Positions 36,691 to 49,300 of a stretch of 64,000 nt of DNA are shown here, one piece after another. Each line of letters begins with the position of its first letter. The first letter of the stretch is position 1. This DNA is from Phoronis australis. Its lineage: Eukaryota; Phoronida; Phoronidae. The notes under the pieces are model-generated. The model saw nothing but the letters and a program-made list of their open reading frames with translations. It did no database searches and was not told the DNA's origin. The stretch is taken from NCBI GenBank assembly GCA_002633005.1, contig NMRA01000004.1:706802-770801 (forward strand), written 5' to 3'. Both the position numbers and the translations under genes were made by a program.

Positions 36691-37597
36691 CATCAAAACG
36701 GGAAGAAATTAGTCTTTGACTAATGATGATGATGAAATTTTAGAAGTAATTAGCCCAACAATAGTTACACAGAACACAGTCTCATCAAGTCGGTTGCTAA
36801 CTTCTCATGTAACGTTTTTTCTCGCAAAGTCGACCATACAGAGTTATTATTAAGAAATCCTAAGTTAGCTAAAGGCGTTCACTGTTTTGTTACCTCTTCA
36901 GTCACTTGATGGTTATGAACCATCATGAAAATTAAATGCAGTTTTACATTCTAAATGACACTGTTGACAAAGATACCGAAGGGTCTTATGCGCAATTAGA
37001 CTCAAACACAGGCGCATGCAGTCGTGACTGCACGGGAAATTCAGAAATACGCCATTCTGCTCAAGGTTATCTTCACCAATTGCTAACCCGAAGTACTTGC
37101 AAAAAGTTCAATTGCTGAAATAAACCTTAATTCTAACAATATTTGCTAAAACCTACTTACCATAATGGAAACAACTCTAACCAATGACACTGAATAAATT
37201 CATAAGGTTGACATTAACAATAGTAAACAAAGTGTTGAGTTGCAGCCTGTAGAGTTAATTCTTGAAAGTTTCGGTTACTTACAGAAGTCGTCTTTATAAG
37301 CTAATGACCCCTACAAGCCTCTGTGCGGGCGTGATGATCACGCTATTTTCAATTCTGGATAACTTGTGCCCCCACCCCCTTGATATATATCAAGTCGCTT
37401 TCCCGGTCAATTGGACGAGTAATCTCCCAGTTTATTATGTGATTATAAGGCAACGCACGACCAGTGACTGCAAATTTATTTCAAAGTTCTGTTGAGTCAC
37501 ATATTCCGTTCTCCTCACATGCGAGGTTGTCAAGAGGTAATTAACTCCATCTGGTTGTGTCGCAAGACTTAGTCTAGTATAGAAAATGTGACCAGTG

Positions 37598-40284
37598 TCA
37601 TAAAGACTTACATTTGCAAGCAAAAGAATATTCGTTGGAGCATTTGTCATCAAACCATGAGTTTGCATAACCTGTCAGAACAACACAATTTTCATCAGTT
37701 GCGCCATATGGGTCTGTGAAATTAAAGGCTGGAAAGAAATTTAAAGAATAGTTCAGAATCGTAGTTTGTTAGGGAGAACGGTGAGCTAGCCACTAGAACA
37801 CTGAGAACGTAGTTGCCATTTTTCTCCACTGACGAAATTTTGCTCAAGCCGTTGTACGAAAACAAAAACGAAACGCCATGGTTGAATAATTCCTAAGAGC
37901 AATCAGGTCAACTCAAGTACAGTGATTCAAAGATATTCGAGGGGCACCGTACGCCGCTATACGCGGTCACATGAAGCCGCAGGGCTATCCCTACTGTACC
38001 CAGGGCTCTGCTGGGAACGTCCAGACACCATTACAAATGCGATGAAACAATCTTTTTCAAAACTGTAACAAAAGTAACAACGTTAGAAATCAGGAGCCCG
38101 TTTCATGAATAGACCCAAAGCCAAAATGTAAAGACTGACATTCTGACTAAGTTAGACCGAGGACAAAATTTTGGAACAGAACTTTTCAGATCAGCTTAAC
38201 GTCAGCGTTTCGACGTTGCAACTCTTCAGGGCTTGATGCTACCGAGGGACATTCGAGACTAACGGAGTCTTCCTTAGTCTGCCCAAAAGATCATTTGGAA
38301 GCTGAATGGTAGACTACATCAGTCCTGGAGCGGCATCATAAGTGGTCAGGAGCGTACAATTTCGCTTAATTGCCTTGTTTACGGAATTTGCAGACACCAC
38401 TCTTGTTTGGTTGGGGGAGGCCAAGGCTGATGGCGAAAGGGGGTGGAGCTTAATTGGTGCAATGACTATTGGACAGTTATTGCATGGTGTGCCAATGCAA
38501 TAGTTATGCGGAACACACGAGATGACTCTGAAGTAGCTAGTGTTCAATATGAGTTGTAGTGACCAAAATTTGCTGTTAACCTACACAAAGTTTTTGACTG
38601 AGAAAACACTACCATGCAAAAGCACAGATATGGACCATGTTTAAATAACAATAATAACAGTTTTACCTTCTCACAATTAGTTTTACCTGCCAATTCGCGA
38701 TTCTGCCTCCCGGTAATCTCGGAAATTTAATTATAACAGTATTAAACAATCGTTAATGTTCAATTTATTTCTAATGGCGGCGAAACATTCATGGAAATTG
38801 CAAACATTTTCATTTGTTATTTTTCGGTTAAATTCTAACCCATTCTAACACCAAAAAACCTCATGAAAAAGACATAAAAGCATATAATCTCATCGTGTAA
38901 CAAATTAAAATTTCCTACGAACCTGTATAAGTCACGTTTGTGTCATCAGGGCGCTGAAAGACACCTTCATTGTTCCGATCATGAACTCCAATCCAGAGGA
39001 AGACTTTTTCATCCTGCAAGCGGAGTACTAGTACAAGTGGGGTCCTGTTCCCAGTTGCATGAAACAGCCCCAAAAAAGGAATTGAACTAAGTTCCCTCAA
39101 TAGTTTTCGTAAATGTTTCATTCTTTATCACTTAATTACAGCTTTTTGTAATTTGATTAGTTTCTCGTCCTCTACTCCGGAAGTGACGTTTTGGGAGTCA
39201 AGAGTTTCGCGCCAATTTCTTTTCATTGTAGTCTGACTGTGAGAGCTGTCGAGTCAGTCATTGTTCTACCTCGTTTGTGATCAGTTTGGTCGTCGTTTGC
39301 TTTTGTTTACAAGTCAGTCAACATGCCACACTGTTGCTGCGTGCCGGGATGTACTCATTATCGTCTCACACGCGCTTTGGGTACCTTGCGTCGCTTTCCG
39401 AAGGATGAAACACTTCGCCGTACTTGGCTAGCTCGTCCATGTGAAGAATGCAGCGCTACCCGTCCACGCAACGTACAAAGCAATGGAGGGTTACCGAGTG
39501 TGTGGCAAGCATTTTCTGCCGTCAGATTATGACACATATGTACGCTGAATTGATGAAGGTCCCTACGAAACAACGCCTGAAGAAGGGTACCATACTGTCG
39601 CTGTTGATTCCCGGCAGTGCCCCGTCGCCAACCCCGAGAAGTGCGTTTTTAAAGCGAGAAGCCTCGCGAGCTGTGGCCACTATACACAGTGACTGGAGGC
39701 ACTTCATCTACTGTTACCCGTGCCTCCNNNNNNNNNNNNNNNNNNNNNNNNNNNNNNNNNNNNNNNNNNNNNNNNNNNNNNNNNNNNNNNNNNNNNNNNN
39801 NNNNNNNNNNNNNNNNNNNNNNNNNNNNNNNNNNNNNNNNNNNNNNNNNNNNNNNNNNNNNNNNNNNNNNNNNNNNNNNNNNNNNNNNNNNNNNNNNNNN
39901 NNNNNNNNNNNNNNNNNNNNNNNNNNNNNNNNNNNNNNNNNNNNNNNNNNNNNNNNNNNNNNNNNNNNNNNNNNNNNNNNNNNNNNNNNNNNNNNNNNNN
40001 NNNNNNNNNNNNNNNNNNNNNNNNNNNNNNNNNNNNNNNNNNNNNNNNNNNNNNNNNNNNNNNNNNNNNNNNNNNNNNNNNNNNNNNNNNNNNNNNNNNN
40101 NNNNNNNNNNNNNNNNNNNNNNNNNNNNNNNNNNNNNNNNNNNNNNNNNNNNNNNNNNNNNNNNNNNNNNNNNNNNNNNNNNNNNNNNNNNNNNNNNNNN
40201 NNNNNNNNNNNNNNNNNNNNNNNNNNNNNNNNNNNNNNNNNNNNNNNNNNNNNNNNNNNNNNNNNNNNNNNNNNNNNNNNNNNN

Positions 40285-40324
<40 letters not shown>

Positions 40325-43300
40325 AGAGAAACAGAGAAAAAGGGGGAGGGGAGAGAAATTACACAAAAGACGTGGAGGAACACTGTTTTCAAGTCACGAC
40401 GCCGTGGTGCAGTCTTTCTTCAAAGAGCGCAGCTTTCAAGGGCAGATGTTTTTCAACAAATTTTCCAATACTTTTTGGAGTTGATTCATTCGGTAAGCCT
40501 TTCTACAAACGTTTGATCAGTTTTAAATCGTTTTGAAAAGTGGTTACACAGTCAGCATCATTAAACCTTCCTACATATCACAATAGTGAATTCAATATCC
40601 CAAAAACGAGAAAATAGAAGACAGGCGACTCCAGTTGAAAATTTCACGGACATGAAAGTGACGTATGAACGTAACCAGCGCGTGTCATCTCCACCAAAGC
40701 CCCGTTTGTATGCAGCACATTTACATTTGCATGTAAATATATACCATACACAAATTGACACCCGCATTCCAATAATCGCGTCTGAAATATTTTTCACGAT
40801 TCTTATTTCAACAGCATGGTTCTAGTATTCGATTATTTTCGGTGTGTTATTTCTGATACTGATTATTATGCTAGTGACGTAAACACGAGATGGTCGTGTT
40901 CAGTGACGTACTGGCTTTTGGAAATTCAGCACTCAATACGAACAATGAACTTTTGCAAAATGAACCGAAAAGTTGAGTTGTCCTTATGAAGTGTGCCTAT
41001 TGCACCTTTTAGGGATGATGCATACCCAGTGAAACCGTGGCAAAAAACCTGGAAGTTTCACCCAGAAGCCGCCGCCACCGCAGCAGCAGGAGCAGCAGCA
41101 GCAGCAGCAGCTGCAACACCATTTCAATAAACGAACATGTCGAACCACACGTGACAACAGAGGATCTTTTGGACGTTTAAAGGGAAGTGGTGTTGATTTA
41201 ACAAGAGATGAGAACACACTGTCACAGAAATAATTTTGTAATGGCGCTTTGGGTGGAGTGATTTTGCTTTTACACCCGTGCATAAATTTAAATCGCGTTC
41301 ACATGCGCCAGCTGTATATTAGCACATGTGAAAATTTATATTTACATGACCTCTAGAGGTGGTGTAATTGTACACCCGAGAGTAGTTTTACACCCGGATG
41401 AATTTGCTTTTATATGACAAGAATAGACACCGTACATAAGTATACTCTCGAATGTAAATATGCACTCGGATGTAAACAGTACCATGTAAACGGAGCTCCA
41501 CCTTAAAACAATATCTGAAGATTTTTCACACCAAACACGATGGAGGATGAATAGTCTTGTGATTGGTTGTCCCGATTTTACGTAGTATGTTTCGACCAAT
41601 AAATCCCCTAATTCAAGATCAGCTAATCAATATATCCTCAGATAGTGTTGGTGGGTGTTCTAATTTGACGGTTGATTGACTGCTGGGTTTGTGTTTTGAT
41701 GGTTTCGATATGCAATTGGTGATTTTAAGCCCTTTAAGTGTAAATTTTACGACCCACATTAAAACGGATCATCAAAAACGAAACGCGAAAGCAGTTGTAT
41801 ACATCAATATCGTCATACGTACTTGTGAACTTGCAAAGTAAGTACTTCTTAAATCTTCAGCTTTCGATAACAACCACGAGTTTTCTTCATCGGTTTCTGG
41901 TGTTGCCAAATCCATTCCCATTTCAGAACACTTTTGCTGTGCTGCTAACCAGTCCAGTCGGGGTCTCAGTGTTATCGCGTAACGATGCTTCATGCGCCAA
42001 AATTGGTGAAATATGTTGGCTGATTAAGAAAATAAATAAAAATATGAGAACAAGTAAGGAGGTTATGATTAAGGACGTTTTAGTAACCGAACACTAGATC
42101 CACGGTGTTGTGAACCTAGGTCTCCTATTTGAAATTTAACAACACAGATGCGTGTTTTAGGTTCGACAAATAAAACAACAGACTAACGGAAATTCAACAC
42201 GTTTTCATGCTGGCAGTGCTTAAAGTTTCAGGTTTATAAGTTGAATCGGATATCATCTTCAAAGTTTTAGGATCTTCTTTTCAACCCCGCGAAGCACTTA
42301 AATGACATAGGATGCGTGTGCAAGGTGTTTTAGGCGTATTCTGCAAGATTGTGACATGTCCAGTGTGAATATTACTGAATTGAATTGCTTCAGAAGGCAG
42401 TTTCTTCTGGAGCAAAGGGTGCTATAGAAATACGAAAACAACTGGTGTGCACTAATTGCAAAGCACATCTTGTCTTCAATGGCTTCATGTGAGGCATATT
42501 TCTTTTAAACCATTTGTGGCGTACTTACTCGTGGGTTCACGATACAATTTTGCCTTGTTCGAGTTTATACACTTAGGTAGTCTATATCGGAAAAGTTATT
42601 TGACGGAAAGTAGTAGCTTTGATAACGCCGGTTACAAGCTTTGTTGTATCAGAAAAGAGGCCATTGGTCAAACTCACGTGCACACATTAAGTCCTCGCCA
42701 CTCCACGTGTTGTTATGTAAGCACCTTCGCGTCTCATCCCCTGATTCCTTGTAGGATCCTTCCTGACAGTACATGTGGACTTCGTCCCCCAACCAGTTGC
42801 CTTCAAACGCTAACACCTCGGTATTCTGGGTATCGTAATCGATTGGACAAGTGACTCCTACCAAAACACATTTCAGAAATGACACTACTGAATACAGGCA
42901 AAAAATTATCTACTTTCTCTGAAGACTTTCATCCGGTTTCCACTTTTTAGGCCAAAATTTCGTGCAGCACACTTTTGACAGTGGGAATCAACATCAATGC
43001 TGACTGCAGCCAGTTGACACAACTGGCAACGTTTTCACCAATCTGAACACACTTTGCAGATGGCCAATTTCTTCATTGGTTTACATTGATGGAGTAGAAT
43101 GTGTCCTAAACGAGGGCATGAATCATCTAGTATCTTGGTTTGATAAAAATAAAGCGACCTTGTCCAGCCTTGTGCGGGTCTACACGACTATGTTATCACG
43201 CGACATTAGTTTGGTCAGCTCCCGGTTCTCACAGGCTGATGATTGACACATGTCTACATGAATTTTCCCCACTTGCATACTTTGGTGGTGCTGCAAAAAT

Positions 43301-46300
43301 GATTGTTAGACATTGTTGTCTAGGATACAATGTTTCGTTTTAGCACGCGTGTTAAAAAAAAACCCAGAAGTATTGTAGTTTGGACGCAACACCTCTTTTT
43401 GAAGCATAACGGTGAATTCGTGCACTTAATAATGACTTTCAGTCCAATTTTCTTGTGTCAGACATACGTAAGTATCCAAACTCTCTTCAGTTTACCCACT
43501 CACTACCTTCGCTCGCTTTTGGCACCATCTCGTACCTCTGTGTTGCGCTTTATATAGCCCATCTTACCTCAGATTATTATTAGTTTTCACATGTTATATT
43601 TTACCTTCATGCCTATTTTTGGACGTGTATTCTGTCACAATAAATGACATTATTCCGCCAACCTCGGTCTCCCTTTCATTTCTTGTAACGAACTTGTGAC
43701 ACAAGTTTTTCATCCTTGGTGCATATCATGCCCCCCATTTGGCGAGGTGGACAAAAAGGTCCGCCTCAGAGATACAAAAAGTCAAAGAAAACGAAACAAA
43801 AAGTCCACTAAAAAGGCGCAAACGCACAATTCACAGCTCTGGACGTGGCACCCCGTTTTTTTAGTCCTTCGGCTTTTTTGTCGGTAAAAGTTCCACATCA
43901 ATGGAAATTCGAGCCCCCCCATATTAAAGGCTAGGTGCGCGCATGCATATTATTTGAAATCTGTAATCATAATCTGCCTGCGACTTGCCATGTCGGACAG
44001 CTTACGAGAATGACACGACACGAAAGAATTGAGCACGTTTTAAATTAAATTAGCGTACTTCTAAGTTGTGAAAAATAAGCTGGGCGGCGAAAATAATGGA
44101 AGTAACAACGACTTCGTAAACCAGTAACGTTTTACGCTATTTTTGATGACAATATCAAGGACGATAACACGTCTTATAAGCTTAACACTGATTGGTTCTT
44201 TTAAGAACATCGACACGCGATCGACCATTGGCTGACCGCGTCATTGACGCATCAGCGTGTCAAAAATGACTCGTCACAGCCGCTTTCCATAAACTGGGCA
44301 GTACTAGACATGCTTAGGACGCGCCTAACTNTGCCATGTCGGACAGCTTACGAGAATGACACAACACGAAAGAATTGAGCACGTTTTAAATTAAATTAGC
44401 GTACTTCTAAGTTGTGAAAAATAAGCTGGGCAGCGAAAATAATGGAAGTAACAACGACTTCGTAAACCAGTAACGTTTTACGCTATTTTTGATGACAATA
44501 TCAAGGACGATAACACGTCTTATAAGCTTAACACTGATTGGTTCTTTTAAGAACATCGACACGCGATCGACCATTGGCTGACCGCGTCATTGACGCATCA
44601 GCGTGTCAAAAATGACTCGTCACAGCCGCTTTCCATAAACTGGGCAGTACTAGACATGCTTAGGACGCGCCTAACTGTGTTCAGATGACTCGTTACGAGG
44701 TGACCTCATGCAAATATGACGTGACGTATACTGTGACGTCTATAAAGCATGACGTTAATATGTCCACAATGTGATAACATCTCGAAAAACGTTGTATTTC
44801 CTGCTCCTCCGGCTATTCGGTTTTGGGAACTTGTGGTTTACTAACAGGTAGGCCTACTAGTACTTTACTACACTAACTACTAACGGTCAACGCCACCTAA
44901 AGCTCCTATGTAATGTGGAAGCAAATAGGTTTCAACCAACCGGTACAGCGTCCTGCTACCATAATGTCGGCAAATTTCCACTCCTGTGCGGTGTGGTGTA
45001 CCAGTGGCTTACAGAAAAATGCAAACCTCTTGAAATATCCATACATGAAGGATATCATGTTCCATATACATTTCCCACTGCAAAGAATTAAGTTTCTGCA
45101 TCCTGCAAAATCAGGGCTGCGACTGATATAGTTGGAGAAATTCGATCCCACTCATTGTCAAAAAGCTAAAATAAATTAATAAGGGAAGAACTGGAGGGAC
45201 TTACTGCGGGATTTATTCTTCAGTGCTTCTTTTTGATTAATGAACCACTATTTGGTAGTTGAATTTCTGTCCAACAAATCTGGGTTGAGATCAAGCGCTA
45301 GTTGCTTTTGCGCTCTCATTACTGCACAGAGCGCCAATATGGAAATTCCACTACAGCAAATCGCTACCCAGTTTCACTTGAATCAGCACATCAAACTCTA
45401 CAAACAAGATCAAGGAAGTGTCGAAATGCGCACACGACAGCAAAACGAAACTCTTTAGGGGTGTTCAATAGTATCATGAAACTGGCTACAAGGTGGCGCA
45501 GAATACGTCGAACCCATCCGACAATGGGAAGGCGTCATCGCCCTCCATTAAAGGACCATTTGCCTAATTTCATGAAAGTCCGCCAACAAATTCCGAAGAT
45601 GTAGAGACAAACGTCAACAAAAAAGATTGCCACCAGGAGGTACAAAAGCAGTTGGATCCGCCCGCCCGAAAGAAGTCGTCATCTTTTATTGCGCTCATAT
45701 GACTACACATGCCCATATTTCACAACGAAGATCCAGCAACAGACTTAGGGTGCAGAAACATTCCACCAGGCAGCGCCACAGTACTCGGACCCGTTCAAAA
45801 AACAACCTAGTCATGGCCTTCTCAGCAGCCCACATATGCCACTTTTCAACATTAACATTAGAGTGGTTTGGCAGAGAAAGAGACAGACGCCAAAACAAGA
45901 CTAGTAAATACTAAAAATCGCCACTAGGTAGCTAGGAATCCGTACCAAAATAGGAAACGGGCAGTCGTCTCCTTAATGGAAACCTAATTGCCAAATTTCA
46001 TGAAAATTTGCAAAGGAACTCTGAAGATACAGAGATAAATGTAAAAAAAATTAAAATGCTACAAGTGGTAGTCAGAACCGTCAAAAAGTCGCGATACGTT
46101 ACCAGATGCAAAGATCTTGCATTATAAGGGGTTAATGAAATACACCGACAAACGCAAAAAGAATGAAGTTGCCTCTACGGGATGCCAAAGTCGTCGGACC
46201 CGTCCGAAGATCCCAATTTCAGTCGTAGGCTCCGTTTCATGAAATTATTGTAGTCTTTACTTAGACCGAAATAACAATGCTGTCATTTCATTACGTCACG

Positions 46301-49300
46301 TTGCGCTTGTTGAAGAACGCGGTTGACGCCATGCCTACAATCAAGGTGGAGACTTAAACTATCATGAACCGGAACCGCGGTCTTCTCAGAAGAAATAGCA
46401 GCCATTTTCATTCGATCATTCGAGCGGTTTGGCAGAAACAGATGAAGACGCCGAAAAAAGGCTCGTAAATATTAAGAAATGGTCACTAGGCGCCACAGAA
46501 TGCATATAATCCGCCCGAAAATGGAAAGGCGTTGTCATCTTATTAGAAACCCATTTGCCGAATTTTAGGAAAATCTGTCAAGAGTCTTCCGGTGAAGATA
46601 GAGGGACGGACGTGCTAAAATTGCCACTAAAGGGCACAGTACTATACGTTAGTCGGATTCGTCCGAAATTCGTCATAGTCTCCATAGNGGCGTATAAATA
46701 TGACAAAAATGGTTGTAGGGAGACACAGCCTCGCTCCATGCCATTTGAGACTTGGTCGTGAGGGAAATTAACTCGGCAGGATTCTGTGTTGTATTGATGC
46801 AACAATTTAGGCCTATAGGCTACATCATCAAAAGCAGAATAATTTCTATGGCGCTTTCTATAAAACATAATTTGCAGTAAGTACGCGAACACCAAACAAC
46901 CAAAAGTTTCTTCTGCTTCTGAACCAGGAATGTTAGCAACCACAACGCCTGTGATTTTCATCAAATACCGGTAGTTAAAAATTGCCTTTGGATCTGATTT
47001 AGTTTCTGAAAAATACGCAAATTTATCACATCAAAGAAGTAAGGACAAGAAACTTCAAAGATGGTTTTTAACTATTCAGAACATCAAGTGTCTGAAGGTT
47101 CTTGAGTCGCTCTCGCCAATGAACGTCTGCGACCAACCACTCGCAGAACGGATGTCTCCTCACCATATCTCAAACGGCTAAACCGATCGACGCCATCTTG
47201 ACGCTCGGGGACAAGGCTTTAAGGAGACAACACAAGGATTATTGGGTCCTCCACCGGAAAATATGTTCAATGAACATTTTATTTACCAATTTTCAATTGC
47301 TTAAAATTCATACGCTAGTTATTACACAACAACATCGATGATCACGTGTCGCATTACCATTGTTAAACAATAAGCAGCACGGAAGTATTATCCATGGCGT
47401 TCGAATCATAAAATCATGAAAATTCCATGTAGGCGTACTAATATACTGCCTCTGGCAGGTAAGCTTCTCAAACTTTCAGTCTTTTTTAATCCATCAATAG
47501 AGCCTACTCCCCGGTTTGCGACAACTGACTGGGCATTTCTGCGTCAGATGTTACGGCAACCGAAAATCTTGAGGAGCCAGAGTTGCTGTTTCTACAGCCT
47601 ATGAGACGTCTGATCAACTCCCATGTCGTGTTACGCCTGTTGAGCATGCTGAAGCGACGTGCTTGTTTACGTACCGAGGACATGAGACACTTCCGCTTTT
47701 GTGCGTTAAACGTACCACGTCTTACAATTCTGTTCAGAAATCCAAGCACATGACACAGTTTGTTTGGGATCTCGACTTGAAATGTTAAAGTTGAATAAAT
47801 CCAAATAGTAGACGCGTGACTTTCGTCTGGATAAGACTAGGATCTGTCCACAGAGCCCCGTTGAGCTTTCACGAACTGGGATGATGGATGCAAAGCATGA
47901 TGTAGATCTCTATATGAAGAGTCCTTTATGGTAAATTGTTAAATCGTCGTTCTTGTTTGATGATCCAGGATCGTTTTGTTCTTGACCTTTAACTTGACAC
48001 TGTGCACCACGCAACAGACTTATACACCGACTTGGTGGTGAACCTGAAATCCTATTCTTTGGATAACAAGCGTTAAAGATCGCAAGGGTTTTTCCGTTGC
48101 TTTCCGTGCTTTACCTATAAGCCATCGGCGGAGAATGTTCTTAGCAAGCTGGCAACAAACTGGACCGGGTTCAAAGTCCGCTAGACTTCCATACATATAC
48201 CTGTCTCTTGGATAACTACGAAAAAGAACATTTCGATCGTTTCTCCGTGAGGGAACTATAGTCCGTGATCTAAACATATATTCCGTAGGTTCAATTTAAA
48301 GAATTTTATCGTAGTCTTCCACCGTTGTACTCTTTAATTATTTAGAGTAGCTGATAACATGAACATGTTTAGTATGTTCCTAAATTCCTCAAAATTTACC
48401 CATTAAAGCATCCTTGAAAGGCATTAACTAATGGGTTCTCTGCTTGTGCCCAGCGATTATTTGTTTTAGTTTTTGTGTGTGTTTTTACTCCTTTATACTT
48501 CGTCCTATGTCGCGCCTCAGTTGAATATTTTCGTTTCACCACCTTACAGTGACCACATTTTAGAGCTTTTCACGCACTTAATATCAAAGTAGACATATGG
48601 CGAACATAAAAATCTAAGAAAGCAGATTGTTACACGGTTAAAAGGACACAATTGATTTCACGCTCAAAAATGCATTTTGGTGATTATTAGCGGCAGAGTG
48701 ACAGACTGAATATATTAGCTTTGACTAGAGCTATAAAGAGGCAAAATATGTAATTTTTGTGTGCTCGCAACATTTTTGTTGCCGCATATAGTCAGCATCT
48801 AGTCGTCCGTCCACGACTGTCGTTACCTTTGATTGATCGTCGATTTTTTCGAAAACCTATTAGCGGAACATAATGAAATTTACCCATTAATACACACATT
48901 CAGCCAGGAGGATCAATAAAACAAAGAGTAACGTAAATCATAGGTAAAGGGATACCCGTCGAAAGGGATGCCCATCTAAAAGGATGCCCATTTTTCATCC
49001 AACTGTTGAAAGGAAATGAACTTTTTGATACCACAATAATCAAATACCGTACTTCTGAACTTCGAAAAACATGGTTTGGAGTTACTAAGTTTTTGTTTGT
49101 AGTTAACAGGTTTGCCAAAGACACAATACAGATTCACAATTTTAGGGAAACTGAATTTGCCAATGACTACGCCATTGTAACTAACGTTTAGAGAAACATT
49201 GCATAACCCATGAATCTACTTCTGACCAAACAGAGGATACAAAATTACAAGATCAGAAAGATGTACAAAAGATATACCAAATCCTCGGACTTCAAGCAAA

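Larger units (their letters stand above)
33222..37597. other. Convergent intergenic region between AANAT-like and lectin genes
   Basis: No gene is recognised. Two splice-bounded pieces (33380-33471 after TTTCATCAG and before GTAAGT; 34134-34173 after TTCTAATAG and before GTAAGA) could be exons, but they do not join in a convincing frame. A 102-codon open frame at 35087-35395 (+) is unlike any family I know. The GC-rich tandem repeat at 33871-33998 and the polypyrimidine tract at about 36200-36690 account for much of the rest. Confidence 0.4.

Noticed and set aside
36122-36712. 196-codon open frame rich in Pro, Ser and Leu
   Set aside because: It is entirely the translation of the CT-rich tract. 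Two frames are open at once and the composition is simple.
39448-40536. Long open frames spanning the N run (both strands)
   Set aside because: The length comes from N positions and the TG repeat, not real codons. Only the THAP pieces before the gap are meaningful.
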